This document shows positions 30,001-35,158 of a stretch of 64,000 bases of DNA, in pieces. The notes below the pieces were generated by a model, which was not told where the DNA came from, did not search any database, and saw nothing but the letters and a program-made list of their open reading frames with translations. The position numbers were made by a program, and so were the translations under genes. Origin of the DNA: Ricordea florida (Eukaryota; Cnidaria; Anthozoa; Corallimorpharia; Ricordeidae); contig OX453275.1 of assembly GCA_949710005.1 (NCBI GenBank), forward strand, positions 625,001-689,000, written 5' to 3'. Every line of letters begins with the position of its first letter. The stretch's first letter is position 1.

Positions 30001-31121
30001 ATTCTTTAACCCAGGTTGTTGATAAAAATAATAGTAATTTATGATCATTGACAGCACCCAATCTGTAAAAATTAGTTAAAGTACAAAATATAAAATAAGA
30101 TAAAATGCTTTAAAACGGCTGTTAAGGCATAAGCTAATTTACCTGTCTGAAATCTGTGGTGTTAATTTCAACACTTTTAGATAATTGCAGTAAACATAAA
30201 GAGATCAGTTTTCTTCTCATTAAACATTTATTTTTCCTGTGTCTTCACAGGTTTCTTCTGAGCTACCTACTAAGGATCACTGAAAGCTCTGCAGTGAGGT
30301 AACCAGAAAACTTCTAAAGCTTCCTCTATAAAGCTAGATATTACTAATAATGAATATAGTAAAGCAAATTTCATTGTATTTGCCGCATAGTAAAGTAAAA
30401 CCAGTTTATTCATTAATTTATAAATTATTCCACTTACTACTAGTCAAATCCCCAGATCCCTGTGATATTGTTGCTAGATAGTAAAAACTTGAATGAATTT
30501 GAGTTTTTTTTTTTAATGTCCATAGGCCAGCAGTTATGTTCTTTCAGTATGCACAACCAAAACCAAATCTCTAAATTATTTAGCAGAATTGTTTAACAAT
30601 GTTATTGAAGGAGAATTGAGTTGTAATTTGTGTTATTTGCATGGAAAAATAAAAATAAGATAATATATCCTGCTCACTGTATAAAAATTAAAAATCATAT
30701 ATAAGTAAAAAACTTCAAAGAATTTTTTCTTACTTATTGTGATCTTTTAAGATAACAGAAATTAATTTGTGGCAAAATGTACTGTTGGCCACCTGGTAGT
30801 CTTACTGATTTTGCTACTTTTGTGGTAACAACTAATTTGCTGGATTGCTAACATTAAAACAGTCTCCTGTCAAGATTTATGTGTCAAATAATATGAAATT
30901 TAATCTTTATTTTCTTTCATTTGTTTTTAGTCTCCAAACCAAACAGCCAACTGTTAAACCAACTGAAAACCAATTCAACGTCAGTCTTGAAACACAGTCC
31001 CAGTCCAGGCCTTGATGGTGTCAAGATCAAGGGGTCTGGACCACCAATACGCATTGGACTCTCAAGGAATGTCAGGGTGAAACCTCTGCTCTCTCATATC
31101 TCTGCCCAGAACTGTTCATGA
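12063..31121 (+). CDS. RAD51AP1: RAD51-associated protein 1, eight exons, Polinton in intron 6
   Basis: Exons: 12063-12088, 12474-12541, 13158-13287, 13415-13639, 14108-14265, 14483-14659, 29727-29831, 30931-31121. All have GT/AG borders and compatible phases, summing to 1080 nt (359 residues; the human protein is similar in length). The N-terminus VRVRKKVDYAKY and acidic DDFQDDLGP match the conserved RAD51AP1 start. LSREEKMYKKELEAAIEAS matches the family's LY-x-RDLE-ALA segment. The middle is acidic and serine-rich. The C-terminus PPIRIGLSRNVRVKPL is the RAD51-binding motif. The protein binds DNA and RAD51 and stimulates joint-molecule formation in homologous recombination. Intron 6 would be about 473 bp without the 14.6-kb insertion. 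The gene still looks intact. Confidence 0.88.
14660..15075. other. RAD51AP1 intron 6, left part
   Basis: Intronic, A/T-rich sequence between exon 6 and the Polinton. No further feature was recognised. Confidence 0.6.
15082..15697 (+). repeat. Left terminal inverted repeat of the Polinton, 616 bp
   Basis: It matches 29279-29669 in inverted orientation, apart from five extra 45-bp units. The homology runs through the first 192 bases of the gene at 15506 and stops abruptly after 15697, where the two genes diverge. Confidence 0.93.
15103..15500 (+). repeat. 45-bp subterminal tandem repeat, nine copies
   Basis: Each unit contains CTGGGTCAAAATAAAAATG followed by a run of A and TTTGTTGAAAAA. Units start near 15103, 15148, 15192, 15237, 15282, 15327, 15372, 15417 and 15462. 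The second unit is one base shorter (44 bp), as is the second unit counted from the outer end of the right repeat. Open frames through the array on both strands are a by-product of the 45-bp period. Confidence 0.95.
15506..16243 (+). CDS. SAP-like N-terminus fused to a nine-unit zinc-knuckle array
   Basis: The protein has 245 residues. Residues 1-64 are encoded in the terminal inverted repeat and are identical to the start of the polymerase B gene at the other end. They contain a SAP/Rho-N-like DNA-binding module (LRFTELKQRARERGIRGYSR, then KAELINNLI). From about residue 78 come nine 18-residue units of the form ICEHGKQKHQCKECGGSQ, each offering CXH and CXXC ligand pairs, a likely zinc-binding array. 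I recall similar repeats in some giant-virus proteins. A role in binding nucleic acid is inference. Transcription starts in the repeat and runs inward. The 54-bp DNA repeat also keeps other frames open; those are shadows. Confidence 0.75.
   Translation: MNIIYDLKKRMKSITMENLEELRFTELKQRARERGIRGYSRMRKAELINNLINNENPQKQLQRLPLFDESICDNKKFKYICKHNKNKYRCKECGGSQICEHGKQKHQCKECGGSQICEHGRRKSSCKECGGSQICEHGEQKQQCKECGGSQICEHNKKKCQCKECGAPYICKHNKNKYRCKECGGSQICEHNKNKYRCKECGGSQICEHGKQKHQCKECGGSQICEHGKQKYSCKECRKNRMKER
16302..16937 (-). CDS. Probable minor capsid (penton-like) protein, beta-rich
   Basis: This is a 211-residue protein without membrane segments or long helices. Alternating hydrophobic stretches (IRLYLD-like start, AVIIIQPGTYSL, FKIKLTRGLGFGLGV, and the end SPITFSLRFS) suggest a jelly-roll fold. 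Its size and place in the virion-gene block would suit the minor capsid protein of Polintons. I recall similar uncharacterised cnidarian proteins. The assignment is by context and is not proven. A TTTAAAGAT motif lies 22 nt before the start codon, on the same pattern as neighbouring genes. Confidence 0.5.
   Translation of the reverse strand: MLSITMYEAETRIYLDPPLKNLREIQLLDCNMQTKRLINFKDKQIILNDKNQAVIIIQPGTYSLRNIQSIFLNDPDVEKITIIETDTVDYLYSNKNFKIKLTRGLGFGLGVPDVINPGKLYPINIQIKEPLRLMCSIVDNKFSYMNKTKNGELVKLSPSHLLANIPSKDYPTIPVRKYDSVINHFDLSILDNEWEKLDLKGSPITFSLRFS
16938..17203. other. Spacer between Polinton genes
   Basis: Holds the TTTAAAGAT motif of the gene at 16937 and otherwise no recognised feature. 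It is less A/T-rich than the rest of the element. Confidence 0.4.
16960..16968 (-). promoter_or_regulatory. Shared upstream motif, TTTAAAGAT
   Basis: Lies 22 nt before the ATG at 16937. One member of a set of near-identical motifs at similar distance from Polinton start codons. Confidence 0.5.
17204..18760 (-). CDS. Polinton virion-associated protein with C-terminal membrane anchor
   Basis: This is a 518-residue protein of unknown family. The N-terminal two thirds look globular and soluble, with WKFDG, FPNSLSITNQSYPIP, a glycine-rich stretch (GGRNGGLGDIF, GAGYRGKGGGYQ) and aromatic residues. A low-complexity polar linker (TETEPKPSTKQEISGTSS) leads to a single C-terminal hydrophobic segment, ILALTVVAGGLAWFLF, ending in arginine. 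That suggests a tail-anchored protein of a membrane-containing particle. It is the largest gene of the minus-strand block after polymerase. The start is MNKKMS; an in-frame methionine four codons on is an alternative. I do not recognise a function. Confidence 0.65.
   Translation of the reverse strand: MNKKMSLFNDFRNKYPKADQSQFEVVSDSYGGYIKWKFDGTTIMSNDDPTGKTWIDNISPRLKKLLWKDLGLDDGDLISFPNSLSITNQSYPIPAINFDDFTTDLTKMLTYLDIYVTNTKKFTAKMRNIFTSQVVTFKSGKQSRKWLNAPDMNYWPQQLNFAVWCATSGCGISPFESLNYPKVVSSFINFHIYFTIRRILYELSLPLPDEQPFVINNNPYSKVAYQRLCAEFGIANNSDFRWKGGRNGGLGDIFLDYGAGYRGKGGGYQNVHIVRNYDVEANQWPGEGNKFSDEGGKKEKGNLISFIRNDDFANFKYAWFIPTSGHGLTKAGLGRLNRSAEAFVYCILGAQVNTRNSIYGNGGGAIETQQEFLALFESSVIENDISSSIQRYQLAVQEAKLRLDLAIAPGVWLMPSNMIINTESVTGFNNKLMKASNDMNFGVNNSLNTEAKQVGISHNMGSSKLKLPHRTETEPKPSTKQEISGTSSTENNIDSTQHEKNILALTVVAGGLAWFLFR
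18814..19437 (-). CDS. Polinton hydrophobic protein, 207 aa
   Basis: A charged N-terminal helical part (LQKSCEVLNNLQKEIKHYED) precedes a long glycine-rich hydrophobic region at about residues 51-104 (GVISVILSASGLG, GFGAVVGIPLGVVGGFCGG), enough for two membrane hairpins. A helical, charged C-terminal half contains SKHEQTVSIAKAKANTIHDL. I recall similar unnamed predicted proteins in Hydra, sea anemones and corals. The layout resembles a membrane-embedded virion or pore protein, but no function is assigned. A TCTAAAGAT motif lies 25 nt before the ATG. Confidence 0.65.
   Translation of the reverse strand: MEEYNKIYPQLPINGDPNNFRLQKSCEVLNNLQKEIKHYEDVRKKYNRARGIFTKISVFSGVISVILSASGLGTSLTGFGAVVGIPLGVVGGFCGGISVGFGAASKRLSHKVSKHEQTVSIAKAKANTIHDLVSKALKDNTISDQEFSLILSEADKFETLKLEIRQKNSKDGEKNLNMNQLRTEVRAEIIKELTGPELGNFHTRERQ
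19463..19471 (-). promoter_or_regulatory. Shared upstream motif, TCTAAAGAT
   Basis: Lies 25 nt before the ATG at 19437 and is preceded by AAGG on the coding strand. Confidence 0.6.
19480..20433 (-). CDS. Polinton membrane protein with acidic N-terminus, 317 aa
   Basis: The first 60 residues are strongly acidic (DPKDDDDNNEAID). A coiled-coil-like charged centre follows at about 140-215 (EKDREEIRKLKEEKQ, NIANRESENEQINERM). The C-terminal third has three hydrophobic segments: FTVFAVVSAVGVVIGVIVSN, a glycine-rich GMVGAIVSFLFKTAGEVISF, and AWLLIMAVVIYFVE, ending in a basic tail. I recall this as a recurrent unnamed protein family in cnidarian genomes. It probably sits in a membrane of the particle or host cell. 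The upstream motif TCTAAAGAT is 23 nt from the ATG. Confidence 0.68.
   Translation of the reverse strand: MAEGGELPEDLDPTGLNDPKDDDDNNEAIDLQTITSTSYENPNYDEEEETSFGGEKDPLLVAKIEEQEKAEDEIKIIYPRPKFKSFITFFKDIGKGIKVPTISLNRRGAAEYGLIDGEFQNLKTKSKKLPDQLKNALGPRAEEIMEDNDRENEKDREEIRKLKEEKQFIDNKALKTPEESSRSEAILEKIDEREQNIANRESENEQINERMSLRDRVKAIFKKYGFTVFAVVSAVGVVIGVIVSNLSKGLTTLGKGVGNGFKAIGKKLGEILPGMVGAIVSFLFKTAGEVISFLGKNAWLLIMAVVIYFVERVKKSR
20457..20465 (-). promoter_or_regulatory. Shared upstream motif, TCTAAAGAT
   Basis: Lies 23 nt before the ATG at 20433, within AAAGGGTCTAAAGATTTCTT on the coding strand. Confidence 0.6.
20503..20895 (-). CDS. Polinton small protein with two hydrophobic ends, 130 aa
   Basis: Hydrophobic N-terminal (IAIMFGGAILNATAFVGGSY) and C-terminal (GEMVYVGGGMLALGYMASKF) segments flank a charged helix rich in lysine and glutamate (HDKALEKYQKDYAEYQENRQ). 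Its start lies four bases below the end of the next gene upstream, so the two are probably expressed together. A variant motif (TCAAAAGAT) lies 16 nt before the ATG. Function unknown. I recall relatives of it among cnidarian unnamed proteins. Confidence 0.62.
   Translation of the reverse strand: MATIAIMFGGAILNATAFVGGSYLAKYLSGDKTDAERIRHDKALEKYQKDYAEYQENRQKLIDWEMKKKDDKYQASKNISKTDEALKLYSQMHEPKFSDYYRPSENQKMGEMVYVGGGMLALGYMASKFF
20899..21117 (-). CDS. Polinton small membrane protein, 72 aa
   Basis: Two short hydrophobic stretches (AVLIGLAALVGYVAKKA and AKWVVVLSGSMYLKTYL) fit a small two-pass membrane protein. The ATG is 25 nt after the shared TCTAAAGAT motif, and the following gene begins four bases after its stop. 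Function unknown. Confidence 0.58.
   Translation of the reverse strand: MNTENKLVKTVTDSAVLIGLAALVGYVAKKAMRESFMNDPSSSITNYAKWVVVLSGSMYLKTYLEDQKILPN
21143..21151 (-). promoter_or_regulatory. Shared upstream motif, TCTAAAGAT
   Basis: Lies 25 nt before the ATG at 21117, within AAAAGGATCTAAAGATTTCT on the coding strand. Confidence 0.6.
21189..21575 (-). CDS. Polinton basic protein with one membrane segment, 128 aa
   Basis: A lysine-rich, highly charged N-terminal half (KDPKKVAAGKKLAEHNKKAR) is followed by one hydrophobic segment (FTTVLSIVGIGFTAFDMFM) and a proline-rich tail. This is the layout of a basic protein tethered to a membrane, perhaps touching packaged DNA, which is inference. The motif TCTAAAGAT lies 26 nt upstream and overlaps the end of the preceding gene. 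Confidence 0.6.
   Translation of the reverse strand: MSEEVEQITMDPEPEKKDPKNKRNEMREKDPKKVAAGKKLAEHNKKAREALAREMKREKEQEEIKNEESEPKAWIPELSFTTVLSIVGIGFTAFDMFMRYYNKSPKEPENITIKTPQPAPQPPKIGMI
21602..21610 (-). promoter_or_regulatory. Shared upstream motif, TCTAAAGAT
   Basis: Lies 26 nt before the ATG at 21575 and overlaps the stop codon of the preceding small gene. Confidence 0.6.
21606..21812 (-). CDS. Polinton small helical protein, 68 aa
   Basis: Almost entirely charged and predicted helical or coiled coil (LIADVKRMIDHKNQKFKEIL). It begins three bases after the stop of the upstream gene and has no motif of its own, so it is probably translated from a shared transcript or by reinitiation. Function unknown. 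Confidence 0.5.
   Translation of the reverse strand: MLLEYKRDMEIENQKALKLIADVKRMIDHKNQKFKEILKDIETLKEQIRRDEIKTYPDTDLLRGPKGV
21816..22334 (-). CDS. Polinton protein of unknown function, 172 aa
   Basis: Acidic N-terminus (DYIEEEKTEVKDNELEIK) and a mainly helical body with IKKLSVKDIEKYYNRYQ, a moderately hydrophobic stretch (IVGLLALKAGRLTALASGLF) and a polar tail. No family was recognised. The motif TTTAAAGAC lies 26 nt before the ATG. It sits between the packaging ATPase and the small membrane-protein genes, so a structural or assembly role is plausible. Confidence 0.55.
   Translation of the reverse strand: MTEVEDYIEEEKTEVKDNELEIKQESLAILAALGTTKEYLGVDMSLGDIKKLSVKDIEKYYNRYQAVLGKKINGGLVDSSLQLVSKVISYMVPVDDIEALCKDLKNDDLVNRELTNIVGLLALKAGRLTALASGLFQVAKHVKIGKIQQVTRTITDNSNTTEEATEHNLIQK
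22361..22369 (-). promoter_or_regulatory. Shared upstream motif, TTTAAAGAC
   Basis: Lies 26 nt before the ATG at 22334. One base differs from the common form. Confidence 0.5.
22379..23008 (-). CDS. DNA-packaging ATPase (A32/FtsK-HerA type)
   Basis: This is a 209-residue P-loop ATPase, the usual size for Polinton packaging ATPases. Walker A is GPTNCGKTK at about residues 16-24 and Walker B is LIILDDC near 95-101. SMWVLTQQLTSIAKPFRENV matches the downstream conserved region of the A32-like family. Such enzymes are thought to pump the linear genome into preformed capsids. It starts seven bases after the capsid-candidate stop, so the pair is probably co-transcribed, an arrangement common in Polintons and related viruses. 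The reading frame is intact. Confidence 0.82.
   Translation of the reverse strand: MEELREKIPFHCIITGPTNCGKTKYIIDQLRGPFRKLFEYIVLICPTYAKNKTYHNFALGDKRFYVLSPDSSNVDEINELLTDCQTLFSGTNTLIILDDCAVSNDLKKRSNKFIDLAFSGRHHGLSMWVLTQQLTSIAKPFRENVACVVTFHNPSQKGMKMFFEDYGGDLDPETSKKFMQLLKTEKYSRLCLCLRHPFNCYLEVPNGAA
23016..24257 (-). CDS. Probable major capsid protein
   Basis: The protein has 413 residues. The N-terminal part HRITLNPSSANPGETLYINI, then LVIVPGSVYLVFNLTV, then LFGGETLQDTQRYDLF, is beta-rich. The C-terminus SGSGIMTCYMFVVADALMEV is conserved in the dead copy at 7110-8285. It is abundant in cnidarian Polinton-like insertions as I recall them. Position directly before the packaging ATPase, size and predicted beta structure support the major capsid role; a double jelly-roll fold is inference. 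It is shorter than many Polinton capsid proteins. A TTTAAAGAT motif 25 nt upstream overlaps the integrase ATG on the other strand. The frame is intact. Confidence 0.62.
   Translation of the reverse strand: MTNVSEKINPNRIPRDPLGLKAESTLHRITLNPSSANPGETLYINIPKLSENLVIVPGSVYLVFNLTVEGHEDNTLVNNVGSNLVSRLKVLFGGETLQDTQRYDLFQTYHDLFLTEEEREDRLKQGISSENTRKLRTNAGDKVDTDAKEVALAVVHNTKYHIPLNHPILNDHGVFYPKALDHQIIFEITLAAVNDIVVYSDKTKTPTYKITNLELEYSCISSEYLAREAQAAYQVGKGFFYENVTLHKTFIISRPTDSVVNQHLNLPRRSITGILCLFTLPYGEGARDSENFFNPGITSINIDVNGVPNRFYSKGMVPSDLWESVKKRFSGSSRWSVKEKDFYSKKFALWLDLRTHPDNDIHGGGLALNNAQDGVKIEMKRKVSGSGIMTCYMFVVADALMEVMNSNLRSIMY
24283..24291 (-). promoter_or_regulatory. Shared upstream motif, TTTAAAGAT, in the capsid/integrase divergent spacer
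   Basis: Lies 25 nt before the capsid-candidate ATG at 24257 and touches the integrase ATG at 24291 on the opposite strand. The 33-bp spacer may serve both genes. Confidence 0.55.
24291..25277 (+). pseudogene. Polinton retroviral-type integrase, interrupted by one stop codon
   Basis: The frame is open from 24291 to 25277 except for a TAA at 24600-24602. The same frame continues on both sides, so this is a single nonsense change and not an indel. The rve core is recognisable: first aspartate in IHQADLLFLP, second in LMVDPGREF, and glutamate in QSFVENANR. The first lies before the stop, the other two after it. The product would normally cut and join the element ends. As it stands, only a 103-residue fragment without the full DDE triad would be made unless the stop is read through. 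It is divergent from the capsid gene with 33 bp between them, and its end overlaps the polymerase end by 43 bp. Confidence 0.85.
25235..29470 (-). CDS. polB: Protein-primed family B DNA polymerase with SAP repeats
   Basis: This intact 1411-residue frame replicates the element. Three SAP-like modules lie near residues 18-60, 66-100 and 125-160; the first is encoded in the inverted repeat. A long basic linker follows. CX2C...HX4C (HFCHRCLNAFQSETSLEKHL) is near 541. Exonuclease motifs are YADFEC near 598, HNLSGYDSHLF near 746 and IKSDVLLLADVFE near 906. An HNH-like insert, ICEDELG through DHCHLTGKYRGAAHNKCN, is near 702-735, as often seen in Polinton polymerases. The polymerase has LDANNLYGGGMSKPLP near 1005 and the catalytic FTDTDSLAY near 1240. 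Protein priming at the termini is known for this family. The start MNIIYDLKKRMK is shared with the gene at 15506. Confidence 0.92.
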   Translation of the reverse strand: MNIIYDLKKRMKSITMENLEELRFTELKQRARERGIRGYSRMRKAELINNLINNENPQKQLQRLNVPELRERAREKGIRGYSRMRKAELINNLINNENTQNQQQIPTPEPENNIQQNQLQRLNVPELRERAREQGIPDYYRLRKPELINNLNNENPPGSPPRPPQTPKLKKSDPPENILKKFWNYIKPDPPKNILKKIWNYVEPYIPEKVKNKTKEITKNFIERYKQVNKLKEIKPPNKSKKVKGDRDYEKEGARPKTKRNDKKDEEEIKFNEKQTALRSYLKTYRTDGKKGYGPKEYLNHIKPKVLDLINQEKKPIKIKFIFTCKFKKDNLVTGQAYEQLGYFRSKVETITLSTDLFELFDTMENRLLELVEQFQKRESGWIFDQVEYFDIKIDPFEPFVGSSYIDLPPILAKKKAIINVINEKDHECFKWAVTSAVYIQKNNPERLNKQMIENSNNFDWSGIEFPVSLNQINKFEKQNPYYVINVYGYDKDVYPLRISKKQKGYLINLLLISEDENNHYCWIKNISRLLATKVSKHKSKMHFCHRCLNAFQSETSLEKHLEYCVSNEEVKINMLKDDDGNPLYIKFKNYNRKMRVPFVVYADFECITEKINTCSPDKSKSYTNQYQNHKPSGYCYLIKFFDENYEIVIRQYTAKSPDEDVAQIFVNSLEADIRKIYNDFRYKKKVNMTENDKIWQNLAKQCHICEDELGEDKVIDHCHLTGKYRGAAHNKCNLNYNIPKFFPVIFHNLSGYDSHLFIKNLGSTKGNINCIPNNEEKYISFTKKIVVDSFTNKEGKNVEVKRDIRFIDSFKFMPTSLDKLVTNLPKEYFKNLNIFYKGEESKLLLRKGVFPYDWFDGFDKLNASQLPPKDEFYSKLNDEHITEDDYQHAKNVWKTFNMKTMREYHDLYIKSDVLLLADVFENFRDVCQNNYGLDPAWYYTAPGLAWDATLKLTKVNLELLADIDMLLMIEKGIRGGVSMISTRYGKANNPYMVEYDKNLPTKYIQYLDANNLYGGGMSKPLPTHGFRWMSDKDISDWKNIPCILEVDLEYPNHLHDLHNDYPLAPERLVVNKVEKLIPNLNNKEKYVVHHETLKLYESLGLKITKIHRGITFNESSWLKPYIDLNTKLRAQSTNDFEKDFFKLMNNSVFGKTMENIRNRVDIRLVTNQKDAKKLITKPNYQHRTIFCENLVAIHMKKTKLVFNKPVYLGMCILDLSKTIMFKFHYNYIKHKYGEKAKLLFTDTDSLAYLIETEDFYKDISPDVREMFDTSNYPKVHPSGIETGVNKKVINMFKDEAGGKQIAEFVGLRAKLYSYRMDEGEEEKKCKGMKKAVVKKTISFDNYKNCLLNKKPQMRQMNVIRSHLHDVYTETINKVALSADDDKRIICEGGINTFAHGHYLFKTESGGSSVS
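29279..29669 (-). repeat. Right terminal inverted repeat of the Polinton, 391 bp
   Basis: Inverse of 15082-15697 with four instead of nine tandem units. It includes the polymerase start codon (29470) and its first 64 codons. The unit that is one base short is again second from the outer end. Confidence 0.93.
29832..30930. other. RAD51AP1 intron 7
   Basis: A/T-rich intron bounded by GTAAGA and TTTTTAG. No coding or repeat feature was recognised. Confidence 0.6.
30931..31121 (+). CDS. RAD51AP1: RAD51AP1 last exon with RAD51-binding motif
   Basis: This is the terminal exon of the gene starting at 12063. GPPIRIGLSRNVRVKPL corresponds to the C-terminal RAD51-interaction motif of the family, so the essential domain lies downstream of the 14.6-kb insertion. 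It ends at TGA 31119-31121. Confidence 0.88.
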
Positions 31122-32150
31122 CAATCAATCATTGTGTTCTTTGCCAAAGAAACTTGTCCCTTTGGGAATATCAGATGGCAGTGAAAATATTTGTTGGTTA
31201 CATAGAGTTAAAGAATCAAATTCTGCATTCTTATAACTTATGGTATTCTACTACATCATTTACACCAGTTTCTGAAAGCCATCAATTTTATAAAATTCTT
31301 TTATCCAGAGAGTGGAATGATCTAGCATAACCCAGACATAACAGCTTTATTATGTGTCCCTCATCAGAAAAATTTTATTTGGCTGTCCCAACACCCAACC
31401 AAGTGATGTGGCAGATTTTTGTCTTAAAAATATTTTTTTCTTTCAAGCAATGCCTTTTTACTGACCACTCATTGTATTTAAAGTTATACTGGTTACCAGT
31501 ATTACTATAACACATTTTTATCTCTCTTCAGTACATGTAACTGCAGTATTTATCATTGTGTAGTTTCTATATCACTTAATTTACTAGTTAATAGGTATTT
31601 ACTATATCTAGCTGCAGTAATGAATGTCCAGTTAGGTAGTGGTGTTGAACATCTGTTAGATAAACTATTAAATGTGTTTTTTACATCACCAGTTTCATAG
31701 TACATAGCATTGTGGAATAATCTAACATAGCATAAATTTCATGTAATGTAGTATTCAGATTTCTTGACACAAATTTCCTTGCAAGAAATTCTTCATGTTT
31801 TGTTATTTTCAAATATGCCATATTTCACATTCCAAGAAATCACTTATGATTTTAGTACTTTTAAGATCATTAGTTTTGATGGTAGTCTTCAGTTATTAAC
31901 CATAATTGCATAGTGCAACTGGCAACCATAATGTACTGTAAGACCAGTAGTTTGTCATTCTTAGAATCAACATGATGTAAATATTATTAAAGTTAATATT
32001 ATCAAGCATAATGTTTAGTAAGCTTTTCTTAGCATTGTGTCAATGTCATTCCCTATGGCTTAAGTGAAATAAGAAGCTCTTCTCAATATGCTTTTAATAT
32101 GAAGACCTGTATAACAGTAAATAAGAGGTTCTTACATATGTATGCATACA
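31122..32150. other. RAD51AP1 3' side, no gene recognised
   Basis: A/T-rich sequence, probably 3' UTR and then intergenic DNA. Short open frames here have no family features. Confidence 0.45.
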
Positions 32151-32153
32151 ATC

Positions 32154-32445
32154 ATACATACATACATACATACATACATACATACATACATACATACATA
32201 CATACATACATACATACATACATACATACATACATACATACATACATACATACATACATACATACATACATACATACATACATACATACATACATACATA
32301 CATACATACATACATACATACATACATACATACATACATACATACATACATACATACATACATACATACATACATACATACATACATGCATGCATGCATG
32401 CATGCATGCATGCATGCATGCATGCATGCATACATACATACATAC
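32154..32445. repeat. Tetranucleotide microsatellite (ATAC)n followed by (ATGC)n
   Basis: About 230 bp of uninterrupted ATAC repeats change to ATGC repeats near 32386 for about 45 bp and then return briefly to ATAC. The apparent proteins on both strands are artefacts of the repeat. Confidence 0.97.
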
Positions 32446-32699
32446 GTAGTCTATTTGATAAAGCAGGTTAGGAATAAGGTAGCAGAGCTGATGTGGACCT
32501 GCTGTGCTATCTCAGTGTTCCAGGTAGGAGATGGGTCTTGGGTCAATTGCCCGATAAAGAAGGCTTCTTGACCCAACAGACGAAATATAAATGTTTTGTT
32601 AAATATAAAAAAAACCAGTCTGGGTGACCCCTCAGATGGTCTGAATGACCCCCCGCTGGGTCTTGCAATTAACTGGAATGCTATATCTAAAACTTGTAC

Positions 32700-34150
32700 T
32701 AATTACAAAATTAGCACTGGATTTTTCTTCAGGGATGATTTAAAAATACTCAGGGAAGTGGCCTGTTTCACCCTGTCAGGGAATTCCAAGCCAAGGATCT
32801 GTTCTGCCCATATATAAGTTGAATCATGGTGGATTAAATTTACCTTTGGGTAGCTCTGACCTGTGAACCTTGTACATGAGTAGCAATAACTTCCTCTTTT
32901 TAGTTTCTTGTTCAGTGAGATTATCAGGTAACTTGTGTATGAACTTAACAGCTTTGACATGAATGTAATGTTCAATTTCATTCTGTAAAGAGGGGGAACA
33001 GGTACCCCAAACTTAAGTCACAATAAGTGACTGTCAGCAAAATACTTGTAAACTAAATTGATAGTATAGTGGCCTTTGTAGATACTTAAACGTCCTTAAC
33101 TGATTTACTTTCTGCCCAAATTATTTACAAATAGATTCAGTGTGACTATGCCAGGATAACTGATTATCAATTATGACACCTAGGCATCTAATAGTTTCTA
33201 TAACTAAGGTTAAAGCCTTATTTCCTAGGATTACAAACATTACTGCTCCAAAAAAGACTTTGTGAGATAGATTTCCCCGAGTGAATAGTCAATTTATTAT
33301 TTCTACACCAATTGTTTATGTTTGAGAGTGCTTTGTTCAAGCCATCACCTCTTCAACATTGTTGCCAATGAGGAACAGTGTAGTATCAGCATACATGACC
33401 AATTAGCAACAACATACTTTACTTTCCCCATGTAGTTACATTATAGACACTTAGTTAAATTATTTATAAAAGAAAGAGGAGACTAGCTACCTGAAATAAT
33501 AATAGGGTTAAATAGGGCAGGCAGCCAGTTAAACAAGAGGTAATACCAGTTTAGGTCAGTACATGTACAGACACACAACACACAGTGAGCAAAAATAGAA
33601 TAATACAAAGAATACTACAAGATAAATAGGAAGAAACTAGAGTAACAGTGAGACTATGCGAACCAAAGCTACCTAAACAAATTTTGACACTAATTATCCA
33701 ATCATGATCAAGTATTTAAACAATACAGTCTCTACAAATGTTTTATATTTTGCTTAAAATGCATATAATTTGCTCTTTAACTGTACAAAACATATCAAGA
33801 GTGAAAAAGGATCATCTTAGTTGATAGAAACTTGCCACAAATCCTCCGTTTAGCATCAAAAATGGACATCCAAAATTTGTATGAAAATTTATTTGGGTGG
33901 CCTTGGTTTGAGAAGTGGAACTGTAAAAATAGTACACGTGAAGTACATGAGTGCAATTGGTGTGATAAAGATAATAAATTAAGTGTATGGTGAAAGTTAA
34001 AGATAGTGCAAAACAGTTGTTGTTGTTATACCAGACAAGGAACTTCACCTTCACTAAGAACTTCAGGAAGGTCATTTATGAAGTAGGAAAACAAACATGG
34101 TCCAATTAAGGATCCCTGTGGTACACCACAGTTGACTATCTTAGCGTGTG
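32700..34150 (-). pseudogene. Decayed non-LTR retrotransposon reverse transcriptase
   Basis: Minus-strand pieces run in order: CGVPQGSLIGPCLF near 34070-34140, ADDTTLF-like and NKALSNINNWCRNNKLTI near 33290-33400, CLGVIIDNQLSWHSHTESI near 33130-33200, and a C-terminal QATSLSIFKSSLKK near 32720-32780. Stops and frameshifts are frequent. About 0.6 kb of unrelated sequence (roughly 33430-34020) separates the first two pieces and may be a secondary insertion. Confidence 0.7.
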
Positions 34151-34199
34151 ATGTATAACCATTTACAACAGCTAACTGTTTTATTATATGGTTGGTTCT

Positions 34200-35158
34200 A
34201 CAAGCTGCAAGATAGCAAATTCTCTAAATTCTCTAAAATTCTCTAAAATTCTCAAATTCTCTAAAACTCACGCCACTTCAAACAAAATTGAATTTTATTA
34301 TTTTGTAGGTACTCTTGAGTGCATTTTATAGTCTTAAACATTTTCTACTCTCAAGAATAAAAATATTGTACAGCTGAAGCTAACTTACATTGCAATAAAG
34401 AAGATCAAGAAGTAGGTATTTCTTTACTTTGTATAGAAATTAACATTACCAATAATATTACTACGTGAAGGTAGGTAACAGCATTATTACAGTTTTAACC
34501 TGTAAAACATCTTCAGTTCATAGAAAACTAGATCTTTTCTCAGGCTAACAATCTTGTATGACTAACAGGATTTGAAACAGTCAGGATAAACTTGATAACA
34601 TACAGTGTAGCAGTAAATTCCCTTGAAAAACTTTCATCTGCACCAAATGTTTAGCAAAACACACATTGTATTGAGATTGTAGGTAGAAGTTGCATATTTA
34701 TCACTCGGGAAGGGGAAAATGCAGAGTCTTGTCAGATATTAATACAATGTGAATAAATAGACAAGCACCAAAAGGTCTAGGAGGTAGTTGAGAGGGCAGG
34801 GAGTCGACCTAAAGTAAACCCAATAGCACCTTTTTATACTCAAGCTCAAATTGCATATAAGTATATTACTGCAAATTAATCTAAAAAAATTCAAACAAAC
34901 AAAAACATGAAAAAGAGAACCCCAGGACAGAGGTTAAAGACATACATGTAAACAAAATTTCCTGTCAAAGACAAGAATTTTCTGTGATTACTAAAAAATG
35001 AGTTTAAAAGGAAATCCACTGTTGACAAATCCATGTGGAAGTTATAAAAAGAGGTTCTTTTTCACTATGGAACATCTCTGGGTGTCCCGACAAACAGTTT
35101 GCACTACAGAATTTACAGCAATTCTAAAGTCATAAATACTGTACAGATAGAGGCTTAT
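34200..35158. other. Intergenic DNA, no gene recognised
   Basis: Contains a short AAATTCTCT tandem run near 34215-34265. Nothing else was recognised. Confidence 0.4.

Noticed and set aside
32094-32571. Several 60-116-residue frames of HTYI or MYVC repeats
   Set aside because: Translations of an (ATAC)n microsatellite.
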